From CAZMXP01 sp964570285 (GTDB taxonomy: Bacteria; Planctomycetota; PLA2): a stretch of 64,000 nt of DNA. The stretch lies in NCBI GenBank assembly GCA_964570285.1, contig CAZMXP010000030.1:1-64000 (forward strand), given 5' to 3'. A program made the translations under genes and the position numbers. Positions within the stretch are counted from its first letter, which is position 1. The number at the start of each line of letters is the position of its first letter. Positions 35,615 through 43,240 of this stretch are shown here, piece after piece. Under the pieces are notes generated by a model that searched no databases, was not told the DNA's origin, and was given only the letters and a program-made list of their open reading frames with translations.

Positions 35615-36166
35615 TCAGCGCGCCGGGGCCGCGCGTTCGATGGGGGCTGAGGGCCGCGAAACCGGGTGGCTGGGTCTCTCGAACGCCGAATAGGTGCGCG
35701 TGACCGGCGGAGCGGGCAGATCGACGGGGGGCGCGGGGGGCGTGACGGCGTGCGAAGGGACGCCGAGCGGGTGGCCCGGGAGCCCCATCGGGTGGCCGGG
35801 CCGCGCCACCGCGCGGCCGGGAAGGGTCACGGAGTGGCCGGGAAGGGTCACGGAATGGCCGGGAGGGGTGACTGCGTGAGCCGGCAGGCCGATGGCGTGA
35901 TCGGGCAGCGAGACCGGTTGGTCGCGCGGTGCCAGGTAACCCCGCCGCGAGCGGGCGGGCGGCTCGGGGGGGGCCTCCGCGGCCGGGCCCTCGGCCGCGT
36001 AGGGGAGGGAGACGCCACCCTCGAGCCGCACCGGCGCGTCGTAGAAGACGAGTTCGGGAGTGGCCGGGCGTCGCAGCGAGGCATCGAGGCGGGAAAAGCT
36101 GCTCGTTGTCTCGCAGGCCGTCAGCAGGAGGAGCAGGCTCACGAGGGCGGGTCCCACCGGTCTCAC
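35615..36166 (-). CDS. Lipoprotein with tandem heptapeptide repeats
   Basis: The GTG at 36166 has GAGGG 7 nt upstream and gives VRPVGPALVSLLLLLTAC, a lipoprotein signal with a cysteine at the lipobox. The body contains eleven consecutive 7-residue units of the form x-H-x-V-x-L-P (for example GHSVTLP, GHPMGLP, DHAIGLP, SHAVTPP), then a short Pro/Ser tail. The function is unknown. The unit could form a polyproline-like extended rod or a surface spacer. It is convergent with, and 6 nt from, the gene ending at 35608. Confidence 0.6.
   Translation of the reverse strand: MRPVGPALVSLLLLLTACETTSSFSRLDASLRRPATPELVFYDAPVRLEGGVSLPYAAEGPAAEAPPEPPARSRRGYLAPRDQPVSLPDHAIGLPAHAVTPPGHSVTLPGHSVTLPGRAVARPGHPMGLPGHPLGVPSHAVTPPAPPVDLPAPPVTRTYSAFERPSHPVSRPSAPIERAAPAR
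35693..35923 (-). repeat. Eleven tandem 21-bp units coding heptapeptides
   Basis: This in-frame array of 21-bp units encodes x-H-x-[VIML]-[TGS]-x-P heptads. Two adjacent units (GHSVTLP twice) are nearly identical at DNA level, which points to recent slippage or recombination. A unit count that varies between strains would be expected. Confidence 0.75.
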
Positions 36167-36200
36167 GACCAGACCCTCGCACGCGCCGTGCCTCGCGAGC

Positions 36201-36229
36201 GGGTGATTGGGGTCAGACCCCATTCACCC
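36201..36229. repeat. 29-bp near-perfect palindrome (GGGGTC-A-GACCCC core)
   Basis: Three mismatching positions apart (one central), the 29 bp read the same on both strands. The core is GGGGTCAGACCCC, flanked by GGGTGA/TCACCC. It lies in the short divergent region between the lipoprotein and glycosyltransferase genes. Palindromes with this core occur as dispersed intergenic elements in other bacteria (my recollection). It could also bind a dimeric regulator. Confidence 0.65.
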
Positions 36230-36239
36230 ACCTGTCCCC

Positions 36240-36245
36240 TAGGAT
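36240..36245 (+). promoter_or_regulatory. -10 hexamer TAGGAT, 6 nt before start
   Basis: TAGGAT ends 6 nt before the ATG at 36252. The palindrome at 36201-36229 covers the expected -35 zone, so it could modulate this promoter. Confidence 0.5.
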
Positions 36246-36251
36246 GGACGC

Positions 36252-37223
36252 ATGTCCCGGGCGAAGGTCACCGTCATGATCCCCGTCCACAACCCCGGGC
36301 CCTACCTCGCCCCGGCCCTCGCCTCGGTCCGGAACCAGACATTGAAGGACTTCGAGGTGCTCCTGCTGGATGACGGATGCACCGACGGCTCCCCCGAGGT
36401 CCTTGCCGCCGCCGTCCGCGCCGATCCCCGGTTCAGGCTCCTCTCCCCGGGCAGGGTCGGGCTGATCGAAGCCGCCAACCTGCTCGCCCGCGGTTCGCAG
36501 CAACGTTACCTGGCACGGTTCGATGCGGACGACGCGATGCATCCGCGGAGGCTGGAGATGCAGGCGGCGCTGCTGGACGCGCGGCCCGACTTGGGTGTCG
36601 TCGCGAGCTTGGTAAGACACTTCCCGCCCTTCGAGGTGCTCCCGGGCAACAGGCGCTACGAGGGGTGGCTCAACTCCGTCGTCACCCACGAGCAGATCGC
36701 GGCGGACTTCTATGTCGAGTCGCCGATCCCCAACCCGGCGGCGATGATGCGCCGCGAGGTGTTCGAGCGGGCCGGGGGCTACCGCGACGACGGCTTGCCG
36801 GAGGACTACGCCTTCTGGCTGAGGGCGTTCGAGGCAGGCGTGCGCTTCGAGAAGGTCCCCCGGATCCTCCACTACTGGCGCGACCACGGGCGACGCGTCA
36901 CGCGCACGCATCCCCGCTACTCGCTGGAGGCCTTCCTCCGGGCCAAGGCGGAGAGCCTGCTGCGGGGCCCGCTCGCCGGGGGGCGCCCCTACGTCGTGCT
37001 CGGCGCCGGCATGAAGGGCCGCCGCCTGGCGCGCATCCTCACGCGCGCGGGCCATCCCCCGCTCGCGCTCTTCGACGACGAGGCGCGCTACTTCGGCAGG
37101 AGGCGCCAAGGGCGCCCGGTCCTGCCCGTCGCCGCGTTCCGCCCCGGCAGCGCGCTCGCGCTGCTCGCGACCGGCGGCGCCCGCATGCGGGCGGAGTGGC
37201 CCTATGACATCCGCGTGGCCTAG
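36252..37223 (+). CDS. Family 2 glycosyltransferase with C-terminal Rossmann domain
   Basis: Residues 1-225 are GT-A family 2: VTVMIPVHNPGPYLAPALASV, VLLLDDGCTDGSPEVL and the metal-binding ARFDADDAMHPRRLEMQ (DxD). GLPEDYAFWLRAFEAG follows in the acceptor region. Residues about 245-323 add a second nucleotide-binding unit (YVVLGAGMKGRRLARILTRAGHPPLALFDDE) like the N-terminal domain of PglD-type sugar acyltransferases. The fusion suggests coupled modification of a surface polysaccharide. It overlaps the convergent gene 3' end by 4 nt. Confidence 0.85.
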   Translation: MSRAKVTVMIPVHNPGPYLAPALASVRNQTLKDFEVLLLDDGCTDGSPEVLAAAVRADPRFRLLSPGRVGLIEAANLLARGSQQRYLARFDADDAMHPRRLEMQAALLDARPDLGVVASLVRHFPPFEVLPGNRRYEGWLNSVVTHEQIAADFYVESPIPNPAAMMRREVFERAGGYRDDGLPEDYAFWLRAFEAGVRFEKVPRILHYWRDHGRRVTRTHPRYSLEAFLRAKAESLLRGPLAGGRPYVVLGAGMKGRRLARILTRAGHPPLALFDDEARYFGRRRQGRPVLPVAAFRPGSALALLATGGARMRAEWPYDIRVA

Positions 37224-38221
37224 CCCCCCGGCGGAGTCTCCGGCTCGGCGGGCTTGGGCGTGCCCTTGCGCGGGGGGGTCGGCGGCAGGGTCTCGTGCGG
37301 GTTGGCCTCGAGCTTTCTCGCGATGCGGATCTGCTCGGCCTGCTCGCGGAGCTGGTCGCCGATCGCCGGGAACTCCTCGGCCAGCGTCTCGAGGAAGGCC
37401 GCGTCCTTCTCCGTGCCCCACGCCGCGATGCCGCCCGTGATGTAGAGGATCTCGTCCGGGCGCGGATCGCGCAGCCGCTTCCGCATCCACTCGGCGGCGG
37501 CGGGCACGTAGCGCCCCTTCACCGAGAGCTTCTCGACGATGCGCACCTGCTCCTTGCGCGAGGTCGAGCCCTCGTAGATCGCGATCCCCGTCTCGGTGGC
37601 GATCTGCGGGTCGTTGCTGAACTCGTTCATCACCTGGAACGCGAACATCCGGTGCTCTTCGTTGTCGCTCGTGAGCGCCTTCTCGATCGCCCACACCGAC
37701 GCCCGCTTCGGATCGTGGTAGTCGTGCGCCATCGCCTCGAGGAGCAGCATGCTCTCCTCGGGCGTGCGCGCCTTGTAGTACTCCTGCTCGATGAGCTGCG
37801 TCGCCTCCGGGTGCGCGAAGACGCGCAGGATCTGCAGCATGATGTCGCGCCTCGCCGGGTCGTCGCTCGAGAGGCCGAACTCCCGGATGTCCTCGACGAG
37901 GTTCTTCGCGAGCTTCTCGTCCGCGGCGATCTGGTCGATCTCCTCGCAGATCTTGGCCTGGAAGTAGCGCGCGTTGCTCAGGTCCTTGCGTCCCATCGCC
38001 CGCTCGAGCTCGCTCATCCACTTGTTCTCGTCGAGCGAGGTCCGCGTGGGCTCCCGCTTCACGAGCGGTCCCTTCGGGGGCGGCGCCTCGGGCTCCTGGG
38101 GCGCCTGCGACGGGGCGTCGGGCACCTTCGGCTTCACGGGGTCGTCCCCCATGCGCAACACCACGACGAGAACCGCGCCAAGGGCGCCGAGGAGCAGCAC
38201 GGGAAGCGCGTAGTTCCGCAT
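37220..38221 (-). CDS. Single-pass membrane protein with HEAT-like helices (333 aa)
   Basis: The N-terminal helix RNYALPVLLLGALGAVLVVVLRMG anchors the protein. A Pro-rich linker (APSQAPQEPEAPPPKG) and then helical repeats follow (residues 70-300: ARRDIMLQILRVFAHPEATQLIEQEY and similar), which look like HEAT or Armadillo units, ending in a Pro-rich tail. The function is unknown. A scaffold role outside the membrane is plausible. TACAAT lies 7 nt before the ATG. Confidence 0.6.
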   Translation of the reverse strand: MRNYALPVLLLGALGAVLVVVLRMGDDPVKPKVPDAPSQAPQEPEAPPPKGPLVKREPTRTSLDENKWMSELERAMGRKDLSNARYFQAKICEEIDQIAADEKLAKNLVEDIREFGLSSDDPARRDIMLQILRVFAHPEATQLIEQEYYKARTPEESMLLLEAMAHDYHDPKRASVWAIEKALTSDNEEHRMFAFQVMNEFSNDPQIATETGIAIYEGSTSRKEQVRIVEKLSVKGRYVPAAAEWMRKRLRDPRPDEILYITGGIAAWGTEKDAAFLETLAEEFPAIGDQLREQAEQIRIARKLEANPHETLPPTPPRKGTPKPAEPETPPGG

Positions 38222-38228
38222 GCCGGCG

Positions 38229-38234
38229 ATTGTA
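38229..38234 (-). promoter_or_regulatory. -10 hexamer TACAAT, 7 nt before start
   Basis: TACAAT on the minus strand ends 7 nt before the ATG at 38221, the same short-leader layout as elsewhere. Confidence 0.5.
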
Positions 38235-38244
38235 TCCCGGGTTC

Positions 38245-38271
38245 TCAAGCCGGCAGGGGAACCGCCGAAGA
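38245..38271 (+). promoter_or_regulatory. Possible sigma-28 promoter before flaG-like gene
   Basis: TCAAGCCG, an 11-nt spacer and GCCGAAGA fit the flagellar sigma-28 pattern TAAAGTTT-N11-GCCGATAA at 4/8 and 6/8 positions. The inferred start would lie a few nt before the ATG at 38285. It is weak alone, but the FliA-like gene is the next gene. Confidence 0.35.
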
Positions 38272-38284
38272 TGCCCCGGGCCCC

Positions 38285-38551
38285 ATGGAACACGACGGCA
38301 CGGGAAGCGGGGGGGCGGCGGGGGGCGGCCAGCGCGCCCGGCCCCGGCCCCGCTACATCTTCCAGGTGGACAGCTCCACCGGCAGGGCCGTGATCCGCAT
38401 CCTGGACACGGCCACCGAGGGCGTCTTCCGCGAGATCCCCGTCGAGGACTTCCTCGAATACGCGAAGAGGTCCAAGGACATGCGGTCGCTCTTCTTCGGG
38501 CAGGCGGGGGCGGCGCACGCGGTCGGGGCAGCGAAAGTCGCGGGGGAGTGA
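38285..38551 (+). CDS. flaG: FlaG-like flagellar protein (88 aa)
   Basis: After a Gly-rich N-terminus the segment YIFQVDSSTGRAVIRILDTATEGVFREIPVEDFLEYAKRS... matches the FlaG family pattern (F.vde.tg..vv.i.D..T.EviRqIP.Ee.l...). FlaG proteins influence filament length and are late flagellar genes. The location, 126 nt before a FliA-like sigma gene, supports this reading. The upstream part of the open frame is a shadow of the divergent gene. No other structural flagellar genes are in the window. Confidence 0.6.
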   Translation: MEHDGTGSGGAAGGGQRARPRPRYIFQVDSSTGRAVIRILDTATEGVFREIPVEDFLEYAKRSKDMRSLFFGQAGAAHAVGAAKVAGE

Positions 38552-38677
38552 CCCCGAACGAGACGAAGCGTCCGCCCCGCGCGACATGCGTCCCGATCCT
38601 GGACGCGACCTGAAACCCGCTCTTCAGCCCCTCCCTCCGGCGCGTCGATAGCCCGGGCGCAACAGGCGGGAATCAGC

Positions 38678-39454
38678 ATGGCGATCACGACACGGCGCGC
38701 GGCCCGATCGACGAAGACGCGCACCCCCCGGACCCCCCGGAATCGACAGGCGCGGGCGCGGCTCGACCGCGAGAAGCTCGTGATCGACTACCTCCCCCTC
38801 GTGCGCCATGTGGTCACGCGCATCGCCGCGCGCCTGCCCGCCCACGTGGACAGCGACGAACTCTTCCAGGTCGGCTCCGTCGGGCTCGTGAACGCCTCGC
38901 GCGGGTTCGACGCGGGGCGGGGGGTCGCGTTCAAGACCTACGCCTTCGCGCTGATCCGCGGCGCGATCCTCGACGAGCTGCGCCGCCTCGACATCATCCC
39001 GCGCAGCACGCGCGAGAAGATCCGCGCCGTCGAGGCGACGGGCACGCGGCTCGCGCAGGAACTCGGCCGGGCGCCCACGGCGTGCGAGATCGCGCGCGCG
39101 CTGCGGCAGCCCGAGGCCGCGGTCGTGGACCTGATGCAGGCCGCGCGCATGGTGATGACGCAGAGCCTCGACGACACGAGCCGTTCGCACGACGGGCTCG
39201 CGGTGCGCGACCTGCTCGCCTGCCCGAAGACGCAGGAGCCGGGCGAGGCGGCCGCGCGCGCGGAGATGGTCGAGGTCGTCGCGGCCGGCATCGGCCTGCT
39301 GCCCGAGGCCGAGCGCAAGGTGATCACGCTCTACTACCGCGAGGGGCTGCTGCTGCGCGAGATCGGCGCGCTGCTCGGCGTCACCGAGTCGCGCGTCTCG
39401 CAGATCCACTCGCGGGCGCTCGCCCGCCTGCAGTCGATGCTCAACGCCTCGTGA
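38678..39454 (+). CDS. fliA: FliA/WhiG-family sigma factor (sigma-28)
   Basis: This 258-aa protein has a basic N-terminal tail, then region 2 (LVIDYLPLVRHVVTRIAARLPAHVDSDELFQVGSVGLVNASRGFD), RGAILDELRRLD (the hallmark of FliA), region 3 (REKIRAVEATGTRLAQELGRAPT) and region 4 (LPEAERKVITLYYREGLLLREIGALLGVTESRVSQIHSRAL). It should direct RNA polymerase to flagellar and motility promoters. Its 3' end overlaps by 14 nt a convergent 58-aa gene that looks like its anti-sigma factor. Confidence 0.88.
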   Translation: MAITTRRAARSTKTRTPRTPRNRQARARLDREKLVIDYLPLVRHVVTRIAARLPAHVDSDELFQVGSVGLVNASRGFDAGRGVAFKTYAFALIRGAILDELRRLDIIPRSTREKIRAVEATGTRLAQELGRAPTACEIARALRQPEAAVVDLMQAARMVMTQSLDDTSRSHDGLAVRDLLACPKTQEPGEAAARAEMVEVVAAGIGLLPEAERKVITLYYREGLLLREIGALLGVTESRVSQIHSRALARLQSMLNAS

Positions 39455-39617
39455 GGCGCGGGCGGTCGCCGTCGAGCAGCGCGTAGGCGGTCTCGGCGCG
39501 GGCGGCCTCGCTGTCGAACTCGCCCGCGAGCAGTCGGCGGCGGATCGCCTCGAGGAGGCGCGCGCGTTCCTCCTCGCCTTCGGCGGGATCCGGGGGGAGC
39601 GGGAGCTCGGCGCTCAC
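39441..39617 (-). CDS. FlgM-like anti-sigma candidate (58 aa)
   Basis: The GTG at 39617 overlaps the ABC-exporter stop by GTGA and gives VSAELPLPPDPAEGEEERAR, LLEAIRRRLLAGEFDSEAAR, AETAYALLDGDRPRLTRR. The second part follows the FlgM C-terminal pattern, a helix with 'I...i..G.y......iA..ll'. FlgM binds FliA and is removed by secretion. The gene ends 14 nt inside the 3' end of the FliA-like gene on the opposite strand. Family assignment is by pattern and context only. Confidence 0.5.
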   Translation of the reverse strand: MSAELPLPPDPAEGEEERARLLEAIRRRLLAGEFDSEAARAETAYALLDGDRPRLTRR

Positions 39618-41413
39618 GCCTCCATGATCGGAGGGTTGCCGGGGTCGCTTGATCCCCCGTAGGAGAGGCGGTGCAGCCGCGCGTAGAGCCCGCCGCGGGC
39701 GAGGAGCTCGTCGTGGGTGCCCTCCTCGACGAGGCGGCCGCGATGCAGGCAGAGGATCCGGTCCGCCCGGCGCACCGTGCTGAGGCGGTGCGCGATCACG
39801 ATCGCGGTCCGGCCCCGGAGCAGCGTCCCTTCCGCCTGCTGGATGAGCCGCTCGGTCTGCGCGTCGATACTGCTCGTCGCCTCGTCGAGCACGAGGATGT
39901 CGGGGTCGGCGGCGAGCGCGCGGGCGAACGCGAGAAGCTGCTTCTGGCCCACGCTCAGGTTCCCGCCGCGCTCGCGGATCTCCGCGTCGTAGCCCCCCTC
40001 GAGCGTCTCGATGAAGGACGACGCGTGCACGGCGCGCGCCGCGGCGCGCACCTCCGCGTCGCCCAGCGCGGCGTTGCCGAGGCGGATGTTCTCGCCGACG
40101 GTGCCGGTGAAGAGGAAGACGTCCTGCAGGACGACGGCGATGCGCGAGCGCAGCCCTCGCCGCGCGTACCGGTCGAGCGGCACGTCATCCACGAGGATGC
40201 GCCCCGACTGCGGTTCCCAGAGCCGGCTCAGCAGCGAGATGATCGAGGTCTTGCCGGCGCCGGTCGGGCCCACGATCGCCACCGTCTGGCCCGGCTCCAC
40301 CGAGAACGAGAGGCCGCGCAGCACCGGTTCGCCCTCCTTGTAGGCGAAGTGCACCTGGTCGAAGCGGACGCTCCCCCGGAGGCGCGCGGGTGCCGCCGCG
40401 CGCGGAGGGTCGGGGGGCTCGGGGGGTTCGTCGAGCACCGCGAAGATGCGCTCCGCGGCGGCGAGCGCCGCCTGCAGCACGTTGAAGCGGTCGGAGAGCT
40501 CGCGCAGCGGCTTGAAGAAGAGGCCCAGCGCGACCCAGAAGAAGGTGAATTCGCCCCACGTGAGGCCCGCGCCGGCGATGCGGCTGCTGCCGAGCACGAG
40601 CAGGCCCGCGCGGGCGAGTTCGGAGGCGGTCTCCACGACGGGGCCGAAGAGCGCGAAGTTGAAGACCGCGTCGAAGTTGCCGTCGCGCAGCGCGACGTTG
40701 CGCCCGTCGAACCGCCCGAGCATCGCCTCCTCGCGGCGGAAGAGGCGCGTGACGCGCACGCCCGTGAAGGCCTCCTGCTGGAAGCCGTTGAGCCGGGAGA
40801 CGGAGGCGCGGATGGAGCGGAAGGCGAGACGCATGCGCCTGCCGAACCAGAGCGAGAAGAGGAGCAGCACCGGCAGCAGCGCGAGGGAGACGAGCGCGAG
40901 CTTCGCGTCGATGACGAAGAGCCAGGCCGCGACGACCGCGAGGCTCAGCAGGTCGTGGCAGACGGCGGCGACGCCGCTCGAGAACATCTCCGCGAGGGCC
41001 TCGACGTCGCTCGACACCCGCGTGACGAGCGCCCCGACCGGCGTGCGGTCGAAGAAGCGCAGTGGCAGCCTGTGGATGTGCCCGAAGAGGCGGCTGCGGA
41101 CGTCGAAGATGACCTTCTGGCCCGTCAGGATCGTGATCCGGGTGCGCAGGTACTCGATCAGCGCGTCGAAGAGCGACAGCAGCCCGAAGACGGTCAGCCA
41201 GAAGGCGAGCCCCCGGGGATCGCGCGGGACGATGCCCGCGTCGATCGCGCGCGTGATCGCCCACGGCCGGGCGAGCGCGAGAAGCGAGGCGGCGACGAAG
41301 ATCCCGATGCTCGCGGCGACGATCCAGCGGTGGGGCAGCACGAAGCGGAAGAGCCTCGCGACGGTGCGCCAGTCCGCCTTCTGGCGGTCGGCCTCCCCGG
41401 CGGGCGCGCTCAC
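39614..41413 (-). CDS. Half-size ABC exporter, second subunit (599 aa)
   Basis: The GTG start overlaps the upstream exporter stop by 4 nt. The transmembrane domain has six helices (residues about 20-310, including WIVAASIGIFVAASLLAL and LVSLALLPVLLLFSLWF). The ATPase has VAIVGPTGAGKTSI (Walker A), FLFTGTVGENI (Q-loop region), LSVGQKQLLAFARAL (signature) and ILVLDEATSSID (Walker B), then AHRLSTVRRAD. Pairs like this work as heterodimers exporting lipids, drugs or peptides. A Pro-rich linker PPEPPDPPRAAAP before the ATPase comes from a paired G-tract. Confidence 0.92.
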   Translation of the reverse strand: MSAPAGEADRQKADWRTVARLFRFVLPHRWIVAASIGIFVAASLLALARPWAITRAIDAGIVPRDPRGLAFWLTVFGLLSLFDALIEYLRTRITILTGQKVIFDVRSRLFGHIHRLPLRFFDRTPVGALVTRVSSDVEALAEMFSSGVAAVCHDLLSLAVVAAWLFVIDAKLALVSLALLPVLLLFSLWFGRRMRLAFRSIRASVSRLNGFQQEAFTGVRVTRLFRREEAMLGRFDGRNVALRDGNFDAVFNFALFGPVVETASELARAGLLVLGSSRIAGAGLTWGEFTFFWVALGLFFKPLRELSDRFNVLQAALAAAERIFAVLDEPPEPPDPPRAAAPARLRGSVRFDQVHFAYKEGEPVLRGLSFSVEPGQTVAIVGPTGAGKTSIISLLSRLWEPQSGRILVDDVPLDRYARRGLRSRIAVVLQDVFLFTGTVGENIRLGNAALGDAEVRAAARAVHASSFIETLEGGYDAEIRERGGNLSVGQKQLLAFARALAADPDILVLDEATSSIDAQTERLIQQAEGTLLRGRTAIVIAHRLSTVRRADRILCLHRGRLVEEGTHDELLARGGLYARLHRLSYGGSSDPGNPPIMEA

Positions 41414-43179
41414 GGGCGCCGCGCCTCCGGCGCCATCGCCTCGATCTCCGCCTCGATCTCCTGCAGGCGCGCCATGCGCGCGTAGGCGCCCCCGCGGGCG
41501 ACCAGCGCCGCGTGGGTGCCGCGCTCGGTCACCCGGCCGCCGTCGAGGTGCAGGATCAGGTCGCTGTCGCGCACCGCGGAGACGCGATGCGCGACGATCA
41601 GCACCGTCCGGCCGCGCCGCACGCGGCGGAGGCTCTCGAGGATGCGGGTCTCCGTCTCGGCGTCCACCGCGGAGAGCGCATCGTCGAGCACGAGGACGGG
41701 GGCGTCGGCGACCAGCGCGCGGGCGAGCGCGGCGCGCTGCTTCTGTCCGCCGGAGAGCGTGATGCCGCGCTCCCCGACGATCGTGTCGAGGCCGTCGGGG
41801 AACTCCGCGAGATCGGCAGCGAGGCTCGCGTCCGCGACCGCCTGCACGAGCGCCTGCTCCTCCGCCCCGTCGCGGCCGAACCCGATGTTCTCGCGGATCG
41901 TCGCCGAGAAGAGGAACGCCTCCTGCGGCACGAACGCGATCGCGGCCCGCAGCGCGCCCAGCGGGAGGTCGAGGACGTCCCGCCCGTCGAGCAGGACGCT
42001 GCCCCGCGGCGGGTCGTAGAGGCGCGCGAGCAGCGAGACGAGGGTGGACTTGCCGCTGCCGGTCGGGCCGACGATGCCGACCGTCGCGCCCGCGGGGATC
42101 TCGACGTCGATACCCGACAGCACCTCCCGGTCGCCGTAGCCGAACCGCAGGCCGCGGATCGACAGCGCGCCACCGATCGCGGGTGCCGCGCCGCCGGCAT
42201 CCGCCTCGGGCGCCGCGGCGAAGACCTCGGCGAGCCGGTCCACCCCGGCGGCGCCGCGCTGCACCAGCGAGAGCACCCAGCCGATGGCCATCATCGGCCA
42301 CGTCAGCATGCTCAGGTAGGTGCTGAAGAGCAGCAGCCCGCCGATGTCGAACGTCCCGGCCATGTACTGCCGTCCGCCCACGTGGATCAGCAGCGCCCAG
42401 CCCGCGCTGCCCATCGCGGCGATCCACGCGACCGTGAGTCCGCGCACCCGCGCGAGGTCGAGGTTCGCGCGGACGTACCGCGAGCCGAGGTCGTCCATCG
42501 TCCGCTGCTCGCGCTCCTCCATCGCGAAGGTCTTGACGACGCGGCTCCCGGCAAAGGACTCCTGCGCGCGCGCCGAGATCGCCGCGAGCAGGTCCTGCAC
42601 GACGCGGCTCCGCCGGTGGATGCGCGGCGCGAAGTAGACGAGCCCGGCGCAGATGCCGGCGAGCGGCAGGAGGGCGTAGGCCGTGAGCAGGGGGTTCACG
42701 GCGATCATGACCGGCAGCGTGAAGGCGAAGCGCGTCAGCGAGTCCCCGAGGTACATGCTGGCCGGTCCGACCGCCATGCGCGCCGCCTCGATGTCGGCGG
42801 TCGCGCGCGACATCAGGTCCCCGGTGCGCGTGCGGTCGAAGTAGGAGAGCGGCAGCCGCTGGATGTGGCGGAAGAGGTCGCGGCGGAGGTCGGTCTCCAT
42901 CCGCCGCGAGACCCGCATCAGCAGGTAGCGCTTCAGGAAGGCGCCGAGTCCGCCCAGGGCGGCGAAGAGGAGGGCGAGGAGCGCCCAGAGGGCGACGGTG
43001 GCCACGCGGATCGGGGTGCCCGCGGCCAGGGGCTCCTCGATCGCGGAGACGCCCTCGCGCATCAGGTAGGGGGCGACGGTCAGGGCGAGGTTGCCCAGGA
43101 TCAGCGCGACGGCGCCCCCGGCGATCGTGCGGCGATAGGACCGGGCATAGCGGAGGATGGGTTGCCAGCGGCGAAACAA
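41410..43179 (-). CDS. Half-size ABC exporter, first subunit (589 aa)
   Basis: This is a membrane domain followed by an ATPase with VGIVGPTGSGKSTLVSLLARL (Walker A), AFLFSATIRENIGFG, ITLSGGQKQRAALARAL (canonical signature LSGGQ) and VLVLDDALSAVD. It carries the D-loop variant Asp-Asp-Ala, where most partners have Asp-Glu-Ala, suggesting this may be the degenerate site of an asymmetric heterodimer. Start: I favour the TTG at 43179 (LFRRWQPILRYARSYRR), 13 nt after a TAGAAT box at 43193-43198. Starts at 43242 or 43284 are possible but overlap the divergent methyltransferase. Confidence 0.88.
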   Translation of the reverse strand: MFRRWQPILRYARSYRRTIAGGAVALILGNLALTVAPYLMREGVSAIEEPLAAGTPIRVATVALWALLALLFAALGGLGAFLKRYLLMRVSRRMETDLRRDLFRHIQRLPLSYFDRTRTGDLMSRATADIEAARMAVGPASMYLGDSLTRFAFTLPVMIAVNPLLTAYALLPLAGICAGLVYFAPRIHRRSRVVQDLLAAISARAQESFAGSRVVKTFAMEEREQRTMDDLGSRYVRANLDLARVRGLTVAWIAAMGSAGWALLIHVGGRQYMAGTFDIGGLLLFSTYLSMLTWPMMAIGWVLSLVQRGAAGVDRLAEVFAAAPEADAGGAAPAIGGALSIRGLRFGYGDREVLSGIDVEIPAGATVGIVGPTGSGKSTLVSLLARLYDPPRGSVLLDGRDVLDLPLGALRAAIAFVPQEAFLFSATIRENIGFGRDGAEEQALVQAVADASLAADLAEFPDGLDTIVGERGITLSGGQKQRAALARALVADAPVLVLDDALSAVDAETETRILESLRRVRRGRTVLIVAHRVSAVRDSDLILHLDGGRVTERGTHAALVARGGAYARMARLQEIEAEIEAMAPEARRP

Positions 43180-43228
43180 GGGGGTGCGGGGGATTCTAGG
43201 TGCCGCGTCCAACGCCCGCGGGATGCGA

Positions 43229-43234
43229 TAGGCT
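43229..43234 (+). promoter_or_regulatory. -10 hexamer TAGGCT, 6 nt before start
   Basis: TAGGCT ends 6 nt before the ATG at 43241, in the short divergent region shared with the ABC exporter operon. Confidence 0.45.
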
Positions 43235-43240
43235 AGCCGC

